NCBI GenBank assembly: GCA_027405735.1
Contig: JAPEHQ010000005.1
Coordinates: 2,232,001-2,296,000, forward strand
Direction: 5' to 3'
Length of the DNA stretch: 64,000 nt
Source: Mucor racemosus
Taxonomy: Eukaryota > Mucoromycota > Mucoromycetes > Mucorales > Mucoraceae
The position numbers and the translations under genes were made by a program. This document shows, in pieces, positions 1 to 12,420 of this stretch (within the stretch, counting starts at the first letter, position 1; the number at the start of each line of letters is the position of its first letter). The notes below the pieces were generated by a model that saw nothing but the letters and a program-made list of their open reading frames with translations, was not told where the DNA came from and made no database searches.

Positions 1-1365
1 GGAAGTACTTGCTCTTCAATCTATTTGAATTTACAAAACAAGTTTAGCGGCTTAATTTAAAGGGTAATGTAACACCAAGTATAATTTTTTTTTTTTTTTT
101 TTTTTTACCATCTCACGAACAACTTGTTCGGCAGTGTCTGTTTCTACATTGAAATCAAATTTTACAGAAAGTTTATCCATGCCTTTAAAAACAACCTGCA
201 GAGTAAGATGTACATGAGCTGGATCGGCTGCGAGTAAAACAACATCGGGTTCAACAGCCAGGAATGTATGCTCTAAAATATCCTGAGCTGTCATTCTTTC
301 ATCTTCTTCGCCTAGACAATTATCGATAATTTTACGGACTTCTTCATTTTGGACTTCCAATAAACTAGCAGGTTTAACACCCTTTATACCCGATTGAAAT
401 TTATAATTAGATTATTTACGGTATAATTGCTTTAATTAGATACTTACAGAAGAAACTTTCTTGTAAATTTGAGCAGCATTTTTACATTCTCCATAAGGAT
501 AATCACCTGTTACCATTTCTAAAAGACACATGCCAAATGCATAGATGTCTACTTTTTCATTGTAGCCTTGCTCTTCATACATTTCTGGTGCCATGAATTC
601 AGGAGTTCCGATAATAGTATATTTCTTACCCATTTTCATTTCGGCTGTACCCATATCACCAATTTTAACTTCACCGTGAGCACCGTTGATAAAAATGTTA
701 TCACATTTGATATCTCGATGAATAATAGAGGGATTGTATCCATGTAAATAAGCTAATCCTTTGAGAATTTGACGAGACCAACGCTTCACAATCTTGATAT
801 TAGGTAAACTCAATTTACGGATGTATTCTCGAAGAGTACCAGAGGTCATCAGTTCGGTCACAAAAACGAATTCATTCTTTTGATACCAAGCATCGTGAAA
901 AGCAATGATATTTGGATGACGAACAGATTTCAAAATACCAATTTCATGCTCCATTTCTTTGTTGTCAATAGATTTAGTAGCTTGCATAGTATTCCATGCA
1001 ACTTCATAGCCTTCTTCTCGATCGATGGCTTTATAAACTACTTTGTAAGCACCTTTACCTAACAATGTATTGAGACGGACATATCGTTCATTGGGTGAAA
1101 CTTCAGTAACTTTTTCGGCGTCATGAGAACGAGATTGATCGATTATTTCATTCGAATGAGGCATTGGACCAGATCGACGTTGTTGAAATACAGTGGTTTT
1201 TTGTTGTTGCTGCTGCTGTTGTTGTTGTTGTAATGATATGTAGAGACTTTCATCAGAATCGTTGTAATAACTACGCTGAGATTGATGTTGTTGACGATTG
1301 TCCAGTGGATCATCATCGTAATTGATGATTTCGTCTTCGAAACTAACTGATTGAGAACTAGACAT
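1..1365 (-). CDS. WNK-type serine/threonine protein kinase, 3' end outside window
   Basis: Exons read 1365-448, 381-109 and 20-1 (partial). The first ATG fitting the conserved frame is at 1365; an in-frame ATG 12 codons upstream is possible. A low-complexity N-terminus with a run of ten Gln (residues 46-55) precedes a kinase domain from about residue 95. Seen: glycine loop GKGAYK (103-108), HRDIKCDN (216-223), GDMG in place of DFG (236-239) and GTPEFMAPE. The usual VAIK lysine is replaced (AWN, 123-125), while K108 in the glycine-loop strand is present. That substitution is the WNK hallmark. Exon 2 continues into an OSR1_C/PF2-like region (motif VKFDFNVETDTAEQVVREM), resuming in exon 3 with IEEQVL. 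WNK kinases act in osmotic and ion-transport signalling in animals; the fungal role is unknown. Intron 2 starts with GT followed by about 22 A. Confidence 0.93.
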
Positions 1366-4300
1366 TTCGTATTTAAATTTATCTTGGTGTATAATGCGCA
1401 AAAGCCCGAGAAAAAGGAGAGTGGGGTTATATATATATATATGTATATAGAGAGAAGACCAGAGCCGTAAGAGGGAAAGTTTTTATAAACAAAAAACGGA
1501 ACCACACTTTGCTATTTTGTCCAAATGTTATTTCTTCTTGATGTAAATTTTTGTAAAGAAGAAAAGAGATTTTTCCAAATCAAAAAAAAAAAATCTATTT
1601 CTACTGTTCCCCAAATGGGCCAGCCGCTACTACCTGTTGGAGGGAAGGCTTGAAGCAAAACTTTTCCCATTGGTAGCTACGTCATGCTGGCTAGAGTCAT
1701 TGGCTCGGATGTGCTTCTGGTCCGGTGCACATTGACTAAGATCAAAGAACAAACAGTCTTTTCACACGCAAGAAATAAGGTAAAGTCTCCCCCATCCCCC
1801 CCCATCATCTCAGTCTCCCCTAATGTGATACCATCGTGCAATATCTGCCTGGCAATATGCGGTTATTCAATGCAAATCCAATCATAACATACCTTTATTT
1901 GTTTTGAGGAACTCCATTTCTATCAAACGGGATAATGTGAGGACAAAAGAGTACATCCCGAAAGGAAATTGTTGATAGGTACCATCATTTACCCTGTTTA
2001 GAAGCTTATTATTATTATCTTTTTTTCAATTGCAGTATCCCGAGTTTCATTTCCCATCTCATATTTTGTTTAGAAAACTAATTAGCATCGATGATATGAA
2101 ACATTTGCTATCAAATACCCAAGGACATCTTTTGAGTCATTGTGATGATTTGGGGTGAATATTTATCATTTAAAATATTCTGCAAGAATGGTTTCTGCAA
2201 TACGCATTTATAGTTTGAGCTTATTTGTTTATCAGATTTGGACGTAGTAAACCAACATGCTGTAAATCGTCGCTATCTACATATTTCATATTCTGTTTAA
2301 TCAAAAATGATACGATTTATCGCCGCTTTGACGGGAACCAACTGAGTAATTGCTGTAATTTAGAATAATTTTACCGATGCAAATTTGATATATTGATGGT
2401 TTATTTATGGCAAAATTAAATATTTAACTTTAGATGGCATCATTTCAGAACTTTAAAACATAACCATAAGGTACAATTAATTATGTAATCTATACGAAGA
2501 ATTCATCAATGTTCAGTGTATATTGAAATGCGAAACAAAGTTTCTAGGACATCTTCTTCGAGTGCAGATAATTAAGGTTATCAGTGTGTGATATATTTGA
2601 TGCATTTCCTTTTAAACTTCAGTAAGGTACTCTTTTGATAGTGGTATCTTGACTTATTAATATAGTGCAATCATCTTGGCACTCAAAACTTTATATGGTG
2701 TGTCGATGGAAATGCACATATAAAATTTAGATCATTACTTGTGCTAACACCTTGTATAACTTTGATGTAAAGGGATTGTTATTTGCACCATTTTACTTGT
2801 GATTCAATTTGAGGATCATGATTCCTGAAATAATAACGGTAAATGTCGCAATAAACACATAGGCTTGCCTATATTTTTTTTGTCAGAATGACTTTTATAA
2901 ATGTCAATTTTGAAATGATAGATATATTGAAATTATAAAAAACTTATACATCCTTAATGGTACTATCTACAAAAGCATCCCTTGGCTAACGAATAACTTA
3001 TATCTTGTTCATAATGAAAACCGGCCCTTAATTATAATGGAAAAAGGATTGAAGCAGCAGTTCAAGTAGGAGAAACGAATCAATCCACGAAAGCTTTGTA
3101 ATTAATTATACAGTCAATCAATAAAAAGCACTTATATATATATCTTTCACCATAAAAAATTGAACTTTGCTCATAATGAAGAAAGGATTGGGATAATAGT
3201 TTACAAAAGAGAAACCAGATATATGATATACAGAACTACAGTGTTTTCCAAATTATGAAGGGTATTTTCAAAAACAACCAAGAATGTTCTTGGAGTTAAT
3301 GACCATCGGGTAGGATTCCAAATGAAAGCATCTTGAATAAAAGCGGAAAGCGCATGAATTAAAAAAGAGAGCAGGCTTCAAATAAGTTAAGAAGTTTTTT
3401 ATGTTATCTGAAGCAGTGTATGTGTAAAAGCAGTGAATATTGCATCTCATTGAAGAAATGTCCATGAAGTTCCAAATTTGTCGCATCTCCAATCTCACTC
3501 GAGTAATTTAAATGATGCTATTTCGTGGTATATTATACCATTGTATTTAGTATTTTGTTCAATCTTTTTTATATTTTTGTCAAAATCTCATTGATGATAC
3601 GATGTAACCATATGCTTATAAACAATTGCAAATGTGAATAAAAGACTTTAATAATCCAGAAAATACTCTAGGAAGAATAATACAACAAATATGAAGAAAA
3701 AGGAATAGTACAAAATTTATGATGCAATACTTGAAAGTGAGGCTCTCTTATTAAATTCTTTATCCATAGTATAATAAAATAAAGCTTCTTTCAGTTCTCA
3801 AGGCCATTACGATTTTGATTTAACAGGATCAATCACGAGAAGGTAAGAAGCTATCTGATCCCAAAAATTAAAATGTGAAGCGGACAAATTTCCAGCCAGA
3901 AGACGTCCCAAGGCATAAACAACTCTGTAATGAGTATCAGCAAACATAGTCTTTCATGAAAGGCTACAAGTATCCATCCGCATACAACACAATTAAGTGT
4001 AGAAGAAGATAACAGTTGATATGGATGATATTGACAATACAGTATATCATAAACGCAGTAATTTTAAGAGCGATCGTTGTTAGTTTGATGAATATTATGG
4101 AGTGTATCTTCAGAGTGCCAAGTTTACGACAGTGCAATCAGCTGCAGTAGTAACGCATTAATATGATCATGTCTTCCTTGTTTGCCTATTGTTGAAAGAG
4201 TATATATGTTACATCATCTGTTCATAAAAATGAACAGCAGCGGCAATAGTTGGACTAATAGTACAGTAAAGCATGTACATGAATTATGCAAGAGTAACCT

Positions 4301-5399
4301 ATCTCTATAGGTGAAAACAACTTATTTTAACCTGTACTTTAATAGATACTCTTTAGAACAAAGAATAAACGGTAATTACATATTCTAGATGTGTCACCTG
4401 TCAAATCTGTTTGAGTCGTTTAGGGTTACCATTAGACAGTGAAAGAATCTCGTCATCATACATTCAAGCTTTAAACAAAACCACTTATCGTGTAGGCACC
4501 GTGCTTTCCAAAATGTAACGATTTTATTAGAAATAAATGAGGTGCTCATTATTTCTAACTGATGAATTTGCTAACAGGTTTGTCCAAATTTATATAGTTT
4601 TAAGATGATTTTCATTCCTGAATTGCGACTAATTTCTTGTAAATTTGAGAAAGATTTTGCAAAACAGAGACAACCAGATTTTATAAATGAGACCACCAAA
4701 CTCTATGAGAACCCATTAATTTATAAACAATAAATATTAGAACCGGTTTAATACGATATTAAATTAAATTGGTGTTGGTACACCTAAAGACTAAGTTCGA
4801 GTAAGGTCATTCCATCATGTAGCAGCTATGAGGTTTTATTTTGCAAGTACAGTATATATGTTAACTATTATTTTAATGAGAGGATACTGTAGACAAATCA
4901 CTAGCATTAAGGAAGAACTTAATCTTTCACGGTGTGCTGTAACTTTAACTAATGCTCGAATCCACATAAGTGTATTTTTTGGGTTTGAATCTTGATTACC
5001 ATTGACAGAGAAGGATACTATTATGGATGTTCTTATACTAGCATGATAGTGATGGATTTTCTGTCATGCAATAATTAAGGTTTATGGTGACACAATATGC
5101 AATTTGTAATAAATGGCCTATTTATTATGTTGCATAATTTTTGTACCTTGAATGATACTTGATCCATAATCACTGATACATACGTCAATTTGACAAATCA
5201 ACAAATTAATATACAATGTCTCTCTTTTTTTTTTTTTTGGCATTAGTCTCAGATTCTCTCTGAATTTATGGAGTAAAATTACCAGAATTACAGGGAAATT
5301 TTTTTGAATGTATTTTTCCTTTTAATATAATAAATATATTACGCTAACTTTAACACAGGTTTTATAAAACTATGTAACTTGAGAGCAATTGAATTTAAG
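1366..5399. other. Intergenic region, no gene seen
   Basis: The first 200 bases are the 5' flank and probable leader of the minus-strand WNK gene and include a TA-rich microsatellite near 1428-1448. The stretch 1600-1890 is less AT-rich than its surroundings, with C-runs, and may hold promoter elements. The rest is AT-rich sequence with only short scattered frames and no recognisable domain, RNA or transposon end. Confidence 0.5.
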
Positions 5400-6860
5400 A
5401 AAGCCAGTTTTCAAAGTTGCGATTCTTAAAAGCTGATGCACGCCACCTTTTCTATGACTAACATCATACTAAACACTTTTTATATAATACTTTAAACACT
5501 GCTAAATAGATATTGATTGATCACATAATGCTACATTTCCCCAACTTATTTTTTATCTCACGAAAGAATCAAAAACGCGTAAAATTCAATGCTTTTTCCT
5601 TGAAAACTGGGTCTCATTTTTTATCCCTGCTCTACTTTTTGTTTTCACTAAATAATACCAAGAAAAAATTACATGCCAATGTACCTGAGATGTTCAGCTT
5701 TAATCCAAAAATCAGTATCCGGAAATATCCTATTTTTTACAATTGGTATTAATTTTTCAGTGCTAAGGTTTCAGATTTTTACGCGTATTTTACTGCTAAA
5801 GGATTCAAAACTTTGAGGCTTCATATCTCCAGAAAAAATTAAGCTAGACTGACACTTTCTAATAATAAAACTTACTTATTCTGAAGTGCTCTATAACATA
5901 TTTGAATATAAAAAAATTCTAAGCACCTTTATTTTTTTTTCATTTTTTTGGCATTTCTGTAGTAGGTTTCAAAAATACTGGTAAAATTGAACAACATTTT
6001 TTTACATTCATGTCATTAAGCTCGTTAAGCTCTCTCGGACCCAATTTAGATTTTTTTAAAATATTGATTTTTCGTGGAGATATCCTCAAAAATGTGTACA
6101 AAAAGGTACCTCTATTTCTAGCTTCCATTTTTCCCTTATATACCCTCATCCCAAATTCTGAATTTCAAAAAAATTTGGACAAAAGTCTTTTTTTCTCTAC
6201 GAAAAATGCAGCTAGAAGATTCCTCAATAGCTCAATCGATAGATAATGGTTTTGCGCATCATTTCAATTAGTTATATTTTAAATATGCTTATAAAAAGCG
6301 ATGTATATCTTCAAAAAACCTCCAAAATTTCAATTGCATTTTACGCAAGATTTAATGTGGAATGTTTGTCTAAATTTTGTTTAGATGGATGCAGAATTTA
6401 AAACTGTACAAAAACTATTTAACATGCTAGGTCGACTTACTTTGCAGTTTATGATCAATTAAACGATTTTGTTTTTTTCATCATTTTTCGTCCATTTTTT
6501 AAAATAAATTTTGGAACCCAGTTATCATAAGCTGTAAGCTGTGATATCGACTATTATTTTGATCATCTCGATGAAAAATCAATATTTTCGGCTGAAACAA
6601 AAAATACAGAGTAGCAATCAATTAGATCTATATTATGAATACAAAAATTAAGCCCTAGATAATGAGTTTTAAGTTTTAAAAAATAATAAACTAATATTTA
6701 CAACTGCAGAAAACAAAGAAAAAAACCCCCATCTTTGTGAATATTGATCCAATTAATCTCCAATTATACATGATGGTAGATTTACATGTATTCTGCATAA
6801 AAATTTATATTTCTGCCCTCACAGATTACTGTGAATTGAGGAAACCATCCGCAAAACATG
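5400..6860 (+). repeat. Dispersed repeat family A, copy A1
   Basis: This copy matches the copies starting near 8880, 15560, 35390, 41655 and 55880. Shared landmarks in order are the block around AATAGATATAAATTGG, the phrase GAAAGACTCAAAAACGCGT, the block GCTCTCTCGGACCCAATTTA, a copy of ATATTGATTTTTCGTGGAGA and its inverted counterpart about 500 bp downstream, then GCTGAAACAAAAAAT. No protein family was recognised. Copy A1 carries no insertion, so it serves as the empty-site reference, for example for the 660-bp insertion at 57493. Confidence 0.85.
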
Positions 6861-7470
6861 ATATTTCTGTCCAATAAAACCACGTGTTGTGTCGTATGTT
6901 TTCATGTTAAACAAATAATACTTAAAAAAGAATATAATTAAAAGAGAATGAGTAATGAATTATTTCTTCAACTGTATAATAAAAACAAGATATCGTTTAT
7001 TTAGATATAAAAGTATGGCCTTTTATATTGATTTGACATTGAGATCCTGAGATGTAATTCAAGTCATTATTAAACCATTATTAGATCTGTTTGATAGTAA
7101 TCTATGAATATAAATGAAGCAATCATGATTTAACCGTGCTTGCAGAATTTGTGAGTTGCCTTGTTTCAATGCTGCGCAAAATGTGCTTGTTGGATGTTGA
7201 TTTGATAGCTACTTGTTGATTGATTATTAATCGCTGAGATGAAATAACATGGTGTCATAATTGAGGTCCAAGCATTCCTGGTAATTGCTGGATTAAACTT
7301 AATACTCTAGGAGTTTCTTAAATCCGATATCAAGACTTTGCACTTCAATGCATGTTGTAGTCAATAGATTGTTAGATGTACTGATACTGTAGGCGGTGAT
7401 AAAGTATGGTACACTTGGTGGAATACAATATGCATGATGATAAATAATAAATTGATGGAAGCTACATACG
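6860..7470 (+). repeat. Repeat module B, copy B1 (plus orientation)
   Basis: This block reappears on the minus strand at about 19850-20345 and 37060-37590, and on the plus strand at 58160-58540. Landmarks are AATAATACTTAAAAAAGAAT, the stretch around AGATATCGTTTATTTAGATA, GACATTGAGATCCTGAGATG and, near the end, GTCAATAGATTGT followed by GATACTGTA. It lies directly after family A in the same order as at 58 kb. No coding capacity was recognised. Confidence 0.8.
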
Positions 7471-7993
7471 TTTGGGCATTATTCTTGAGCTTTTACATAT
7501 AAAGTGCTTCTTGAGTGAAGAGTGATATGCCTTAAATAGTACTGTTCATGAAGTAATAATTACCCTGAAGTCCATTTTTAAGGATAAGTTAAAGTTGGTG
7601 ATAGACCGATTTTTAGCTGATAATGACTGAAGCAGGAACTGATAGAAACTCAAATATGATTAAGGATGTTATTCGCGGAGCTTGTTTTAAGTCTCTCTGA
7701 AAAAATGACTAAATATATTCCATTATGTATGCCTTTATGTTACAATTAGTAATGCTCTATTTGTTACTTACTGGATGAAAACCAAAATCAAAATATACAG
7801 ACAGTAGTAGGCTTACAATACAGTTTATATTAGTAAATTATTGGGTGCAGAATGTGTCTCTCTTGTGCTTGTGAAATAAGATATTCATAATAAAGAAAAT
7901 GGTTTTCCGAAATAGCACTAAAAATACTGGAGTAGAGAAAAGAAGAAAACAATTGGTATTCTCTTTGAAAGCCGCGTATTGAAATGTAAAACG

Positions 7994-8142
7994 AAAAAAA
8001 AAGTGAGGGGGTGATTAGCTGCGCGTCTAGCCCGGCAAACACAAGTTCCGAAGAAAATCCGTTTACACGAGTTTCGAACCCACAACCTCTCCGTTTGAAC
8101 TAGCTGTAAAGCGCATAAGTCTAGCAACTAGGACAAACGTCC
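7994..8142 (-). ncRNA. Candidate Pol III tRNA-like element or SINE remnant
   Basis: The minus strand holds a B-box-like GGTTCGAAAC (8080-8071) inside a possible T-arm. About 40 bases upstream is a weak A-box-like TAGTTGCTAG (8130-8121). A run of nine T (8002-7994) would terminate Pol III. The segment is more GC-rich than its flanks. A CGTTT / AAACG pairing could form part of an acceptor stem, but the D and anticodon arms do not fold into a proper cloverleaf. It is therefore more likely a tRNA-derived SINE or decayed tRNA than a working tRNA gene. No second copy was seen in the window. Confidence 0.33.
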
Positions 8143-8880
8143 CCTCTATGTTTGCTTTTTTTAATTGCCGTCCTTCTACTTATCTGTTATTTTTTTCTTA
8201 ATTTGTGCAATATTGAGTAATTTGACCGTAAATTTTTTTTTTTGAATATAATACTGCTATTTGTTGGGTATCAGCAGCAGTTTGATGTACAAAAGAATCT
8301 TTATTCCTGATCGAAATATAAAGAGAAATCTGTTATTTTTGCCCTATATTATGTAATTATGCTAGGTACACTAATGCAAAAGCTGACTTTATTTCATTTG
8401 GATACATAACTGAAGTTTCCAGTAAGCATATAATCAATAGATACAAAATAGCGCTACGTATATATACAAAAATTTAGTAGTAGTAGATAAAACGTGTATT
8501 ATATATAGTAAACAAAATTTTTATAATCTATAAAAGTTACGGTCATTAACGTTGAAAATACCAGATCTCGTCTTATCTCCATAAGAAGACAATATCTGTT
8601 GAATACAGTATATACTGTATAATAAAAATTGATTTTTAGATTTATTCTATGTAGAAGCTAAACAAGCACACTGTATGATATTTGTTGTATGATTATTTTT
8701 CTTACTAATTAATCAATAAAAAAAATTTACAATCTATTTTGTTTGTTCTACGTACCCTTCACAACCTATTTTGACTCGCTGTAGTACACGAAGAAACTAC
8801 GCTCGATAAGTTGAAATAAATTCTAATATTAGATTTGAATTTTCAAAAAACAATTACATGATTTCAATTTTCAATATCAG
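8143..8880. other. Intergenic, nothing recognised
   Basis: AT-rich sequence between the tRNA-like segment and repeat copy A2. It holds short TA-rich tracts and no supported gene, repeat match or RNA. Confidence 0.4.
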
Positions 8881-8956
8881 AGTATGCCTTCTTTCTATAA
8901 CTAACCTCATAATAAACATGTTTAATATATATTTTAGACACTACTAAACAGATATA

Positions 8957-9170
8957 CAGTGACCCCCAAAACTGTCCCAATGTTTCTTAGTTTTAAGTTT
9001 AGTATGATTTTCAGGTACAACAAATATATTTAAAGTACGACATATTTTATATATTTCGGAAGATCAATTAATTTCCTTTTATATTAAATTAAAAAAATCT
9101 CGAATTTTATTGGTCAATTGAATTTATACCCAATTTGGGACAGTATATGCATTGGGACAGTTTTGAGAGC
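8957..9170 (+). repeat. Left terminal inverted repeat of Tc1-like element
   Basis: This is near-perfectly inverted at 10388-10601. The outer end CAGTGACCCCC and inner end GGGACAGTTTTGAGAGC both contain the ACTGTCCCAATG-type motif, suggesting two transposase-binding sites per end, as in long-TIR Tc1 elements. Confidence 0.93.
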
Positions 9171-9331
9171 CATTTTTGATTTTTAGATAATCGATGATTG
9201 TAGAACCATAATTTGCACTAGTATCTTGAGCGCTTGGAAATCAGTAAATAAACACCTAATTGGGTAAAGAAAATAAAAAAGATGCATATTTCATATACAG
9301 ATTCTGGTGCTTTGGCCTATTGAAAATTAAT

Positions 9332-10362
9332 ATGAAAAAACTTCAGGAGAATAAGGAGAATGATGCCATTAGTCTTTTAAACACCGGTAAATCAGTGCGC
9401 CAAGTTGCGGAAATATTGCATGTAGGTAAGCCTGTTGTGGAAAAAATTAAAAAACGGTGTTGCACAAGTTTGGGTGTGTCTAAAAGGGGTCGACTTAAAT
9501 TGCTGTTTGAATCTGATGAAAGGTTTTGTGTTCGCCAAGCAACAAAAAAAGCAGTCAAAAATTCAAGTAACATTTTAAACTACTTGAGAGTAATTTCGGA
9601 GTTAATAAAAGCCCGGAAACTGTCCGAAATCGCTCCGTAGGGGGAGCATAGGAGCAATTATCAAGCCTAAAAAACCTATGCTGTCTCCGGCTAATATTAA
9701 AAGGCGTTTAGAATGGTGTCATCTTCGCAAGGATTGGACTTCCGACGAACGGAAAAGGGTGATTTGATCAGATGAGACCAACATTAATAGATTTAACTTA
9801 AATGGAAGAAGCTGGCTTTGGATTTGAGACGGTGAGAGCTTGAAATCTAATTATGTGAAGATGACCGTTATAGATGGCGGTGGGAGTGTCATGTTTTGGA
9901 GGGCCATTACGTATGCCGGAGTTCGATAGATATGCAGAATTGAGGGTACTGTGGATCGACATTTGTATAAACAAATCTTTGAAGACGATTTGGAGCGGAC
10001 TTTCAATTTTACTTTGGATAAATTAGGCCTTCGTCGTGATCAGATCATTTTCCAGCATGACAATGCTCCAAAGCATACGTCAAATTTAGTCAAGGAATAT
10101 CTATTGGATCAAGACTATGAAGTAATAAATTGGTCTCCGCTATCTCCTGACTTGAATCCGATCGAAAATATGTGGATCTTATTAAAGAGGAGGCTTAATG
10201 AGTACAAAACAGCGCCCAAATGAATCCTTGATCTTTCGGAGCGTGTAACTGAGGTTTGGTACAACACCATTAAACAGGAGGAGTGCCAAAAAGTTTTTGA
10301 TAGCATGCCCAATTGTGTGAAAGTATATTTGGAAAGAAACGGCCTTTGGACGGACTATTAAA
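9332..10362 (+). pseudogene. Tc1-like transposase pseudogene (DD34E)
   Basis: The helix-turn-helix N-terminus starts at ATG 9332 (MKKLQENKEND, then GKSVRQVAEILHVGK). Frameshifts occur between about 9590 and 9680, then a long frame contains SDETN (first Asp), FQHDNAPKHT (second Asp) and DLNPIENMW (Glu). Stops lie at 9765 (TGA), 9825 (TGA), 9927 (TAG) and 10221 (TGA). A one-base A excess near 10320 shifts the last codons, which end LWTDY and stop at 10362. The protein would have been about 340 residues, the usual Tc1 size. It cannot be translated as it stands. Confidence 0.93.
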
Positions 10363-10387
10363 TAGGATTATATTTTTTCCCGCGTAA

Positions 10388-10601
10388 GCTCTCAAAACTG
10401 TCCCAATGCATATGCTGTCCCAGACAGGGTATAAATATAGCGGACCAATGAAATTCGAGATTTTTTTAGTTTAATATAAAAGGAAATTAATTGATCTTCC
10501 GAAATATATAAAATATGTCGTACTTTAAATATATTTGTTGTACCTGAAAATCATACTAAACTCAAAACTAGGAAACATTGGGACAGTTTTGGGGGTCACT
10601 G
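10388..10601 (-). repeat. Right terminal inverted repeat of Tc1-like element
   Basis: Inverted copy of 8957-9170 with only scattered differences. It ends GGGGGTCACTG followed by target TA at 10602-10603. Confidence 0.93.
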
Positions 10602-11845
10602 TAAATTGGTTGCATTATGTTACCTATTCCTAAATTTATTTTATATCCCACGAAAGACTCAAAAACGCGTAAAATTCACTGCTTTTTCCTTGAAAACTGG
10701 GTCTCATTTTTCATCCCTGCTCTACTTTTTGTTTTCACTAAATAATACCAAGAAAAAATTATATTCCAATGTACCTGAGATGTTCAGCTTTAATCCAAAA
10801 GTGAGTCATCCGGAAATATCCTATTTTTTGCAGTTGGTATTTTTCAGTGCTAAGGTTTCAGATTTTTTACGCGTATTTTACTGCTAATGGATTGAAAACT
10901 TTGAGGTTTCATATCTCCAGAAAACATTAAGCTATACTGACAATTTCTAATAATAAAACTTACTTATTCTGAAGTGCTCTATAACATATTTGAATATAAA
11001 AAAATTCTGAGCACCTTTATTTTTTTTATTTTTTTTGGCATTTCTATAGTAGGTTTCAAAAATACTGGTTAAATTGAACAACATTTTTTTACATTCATGT
11101 CATTAAGCTCGTTAAGCTCTCTCGGACCCAATTTAGATTTTTTTAAAATATTGATTTTTCGTGGAGATATCCTCAAAAATGTGTACAAAAAGGTACCTCC
11201 ATTTCTAGCTTCCATTTTTCCCTTATATACCCTCATCCCAAATTCTGAATTTCAAAAAAATTTGGACAAAAATCTTTTTTTCTCTACGAAAAATGTAGCT
11301 AAAAAGTTGAATAATAGCTCAATCAATAGATAGTTTTTTCCTTCACCATTTTCATAACTTATATTTAAAATATGCTTATAAAAAGTGGTGTGTATCCTCA
11401 AAAAACCTTCAAAATGTCAATTGAATTTTACGCACAATTTAATGTAGAATGTTTGTCTAATTTGTATTGAGGTGGATGCAGAATTTAAAAATGTACAAAA
11501 ACTATTTAATACACTAGGTCAACTTACTTTGCAGTTCATGAGCCATTAAACAATTGTGTTTTTTGATTATTTTCTGATCGATTTTACAAATCAATTTTGG
11601 AACTCAGATATGATAAGCTCTAAGCTGTAATACCAACTATTATTTTGATTATCCCGATAAAAAATTATCGTATTTCTCTAGAACAAAAAATATAGAGTAG
11701 TTTTTAGTTGAATACATTTTGTGAATATAAAAAATTAAGACCTCAATTTGGGTGGTTAATTTTTATAATCAATTTTAGGTCAATTTTGGTCCATGTTAGG
11801 CCAGTGTGCTTATATTCTGTTATTAACTCTTTTTTTTAAAAGATA

Positions 11846-12322
11846 CAGTAGTCGCGCTATTATATAAGGCTACACTATATAAGGCTATGCTCTCTATAAG
11901 GCTAGGATTTTTGAAAACCTTTTTTTTAGCAGGGAAATAGCCTTATTAGCCTTATTTTATATAAGGCTGTGCTAAAAAAAATTAGCCTTATTCAAAACGT
12001 CACGAGGAGCAACATAATCGCAAAGATCAGATTGCTTTAATATTTCTAGATCTTCAGATAATGTCTAAGATTAACCTGACTGCCAAACAAAATTGATATT
12101 TGTAGTTTACTACACTACATATTCGGATAATGGGAATTGATGAGGTGAAAAGGAAGGTATTAAAAGACGGCCTGTGCGTCCCGACACAACAGGTATAAAA
12201 AATAGCCTTAATATAAATTGGACTGTTCTATATTTCACAGACATCCACTTTATATAAGGTCATGCTCTATATAAGGATGAAAACCTCTTCCAAAAAGTTA
12301 GCCTTATATAGCGCGACTACTG
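11846..12322. mobile_element. Non-autonomous pogo/Tc1-type MITE
   Basis: This 477-bp insertion is flanked by TA (11844-11845 and 12323-12324). Its ends are inverted: CAGTAGTCGCGCTATTATAAG-like on the left and the inverse of CAGTAGTCGCGCTATATAAG on the right. The motif TATATAAGGCT or its inverse recurs several times inside. No transposase is present. Copies at 20.42 kb and 36.73 kb show the uninterrupted family A sequence with a single TA. CAGT ends, TA target and TATAAGG-rich termini resemble pogo/Tigger-type elements. Confidence 0.9.
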
Positions 12323-12420
12323 TATCAATGGCCCATAAAGGAGAAAGAAGGACCATACTTGTTGAAAACTTCACGGAATTCAAATTAATATTGGATGAAA
12401 AAAATCAAAAAACATCTGAG

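Larger units (their letters stand above)
8957..10601 (+). mobile_element. Tc1/mariner element, complete ends, dead transposase
   Basis: The element is 1645 bp, begins CAGTGACCCCCAAAACTG and ends with the inverse, flanked by TA on both sides (8955-8956 and 10602-10603). Terminal inverted repeats of about 214 bp run 8957-9170 and 10388-10601. The inner edges carry a second copy of the terminal motif (ACTGTCCCAATG). The insertion split family A at GATATA/AATTGG, matching uninterrupted copies with one TA restored. TA duplication, CAGT ends and the DD34E-type transposase place it in Tc1/mariner. Confidence 0.95.

Noticed and set aside
1684..1887. Short plus-strand frame in a GC-richer patch
   Set aside because: No domain, no intron logic and it lies upstream of the WNK gene; more likely promoter DNA.
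7994..8142. Functional tRNA gene
   Set aside because: B-box and terminator are present, but D and anticodon arms do not fold properly.
8957..10601. Intact, mobile Tc1 element
   Set aside because: The ends are perfect but the transposase has four stops and several frameshifts; it could move only with help in trans.
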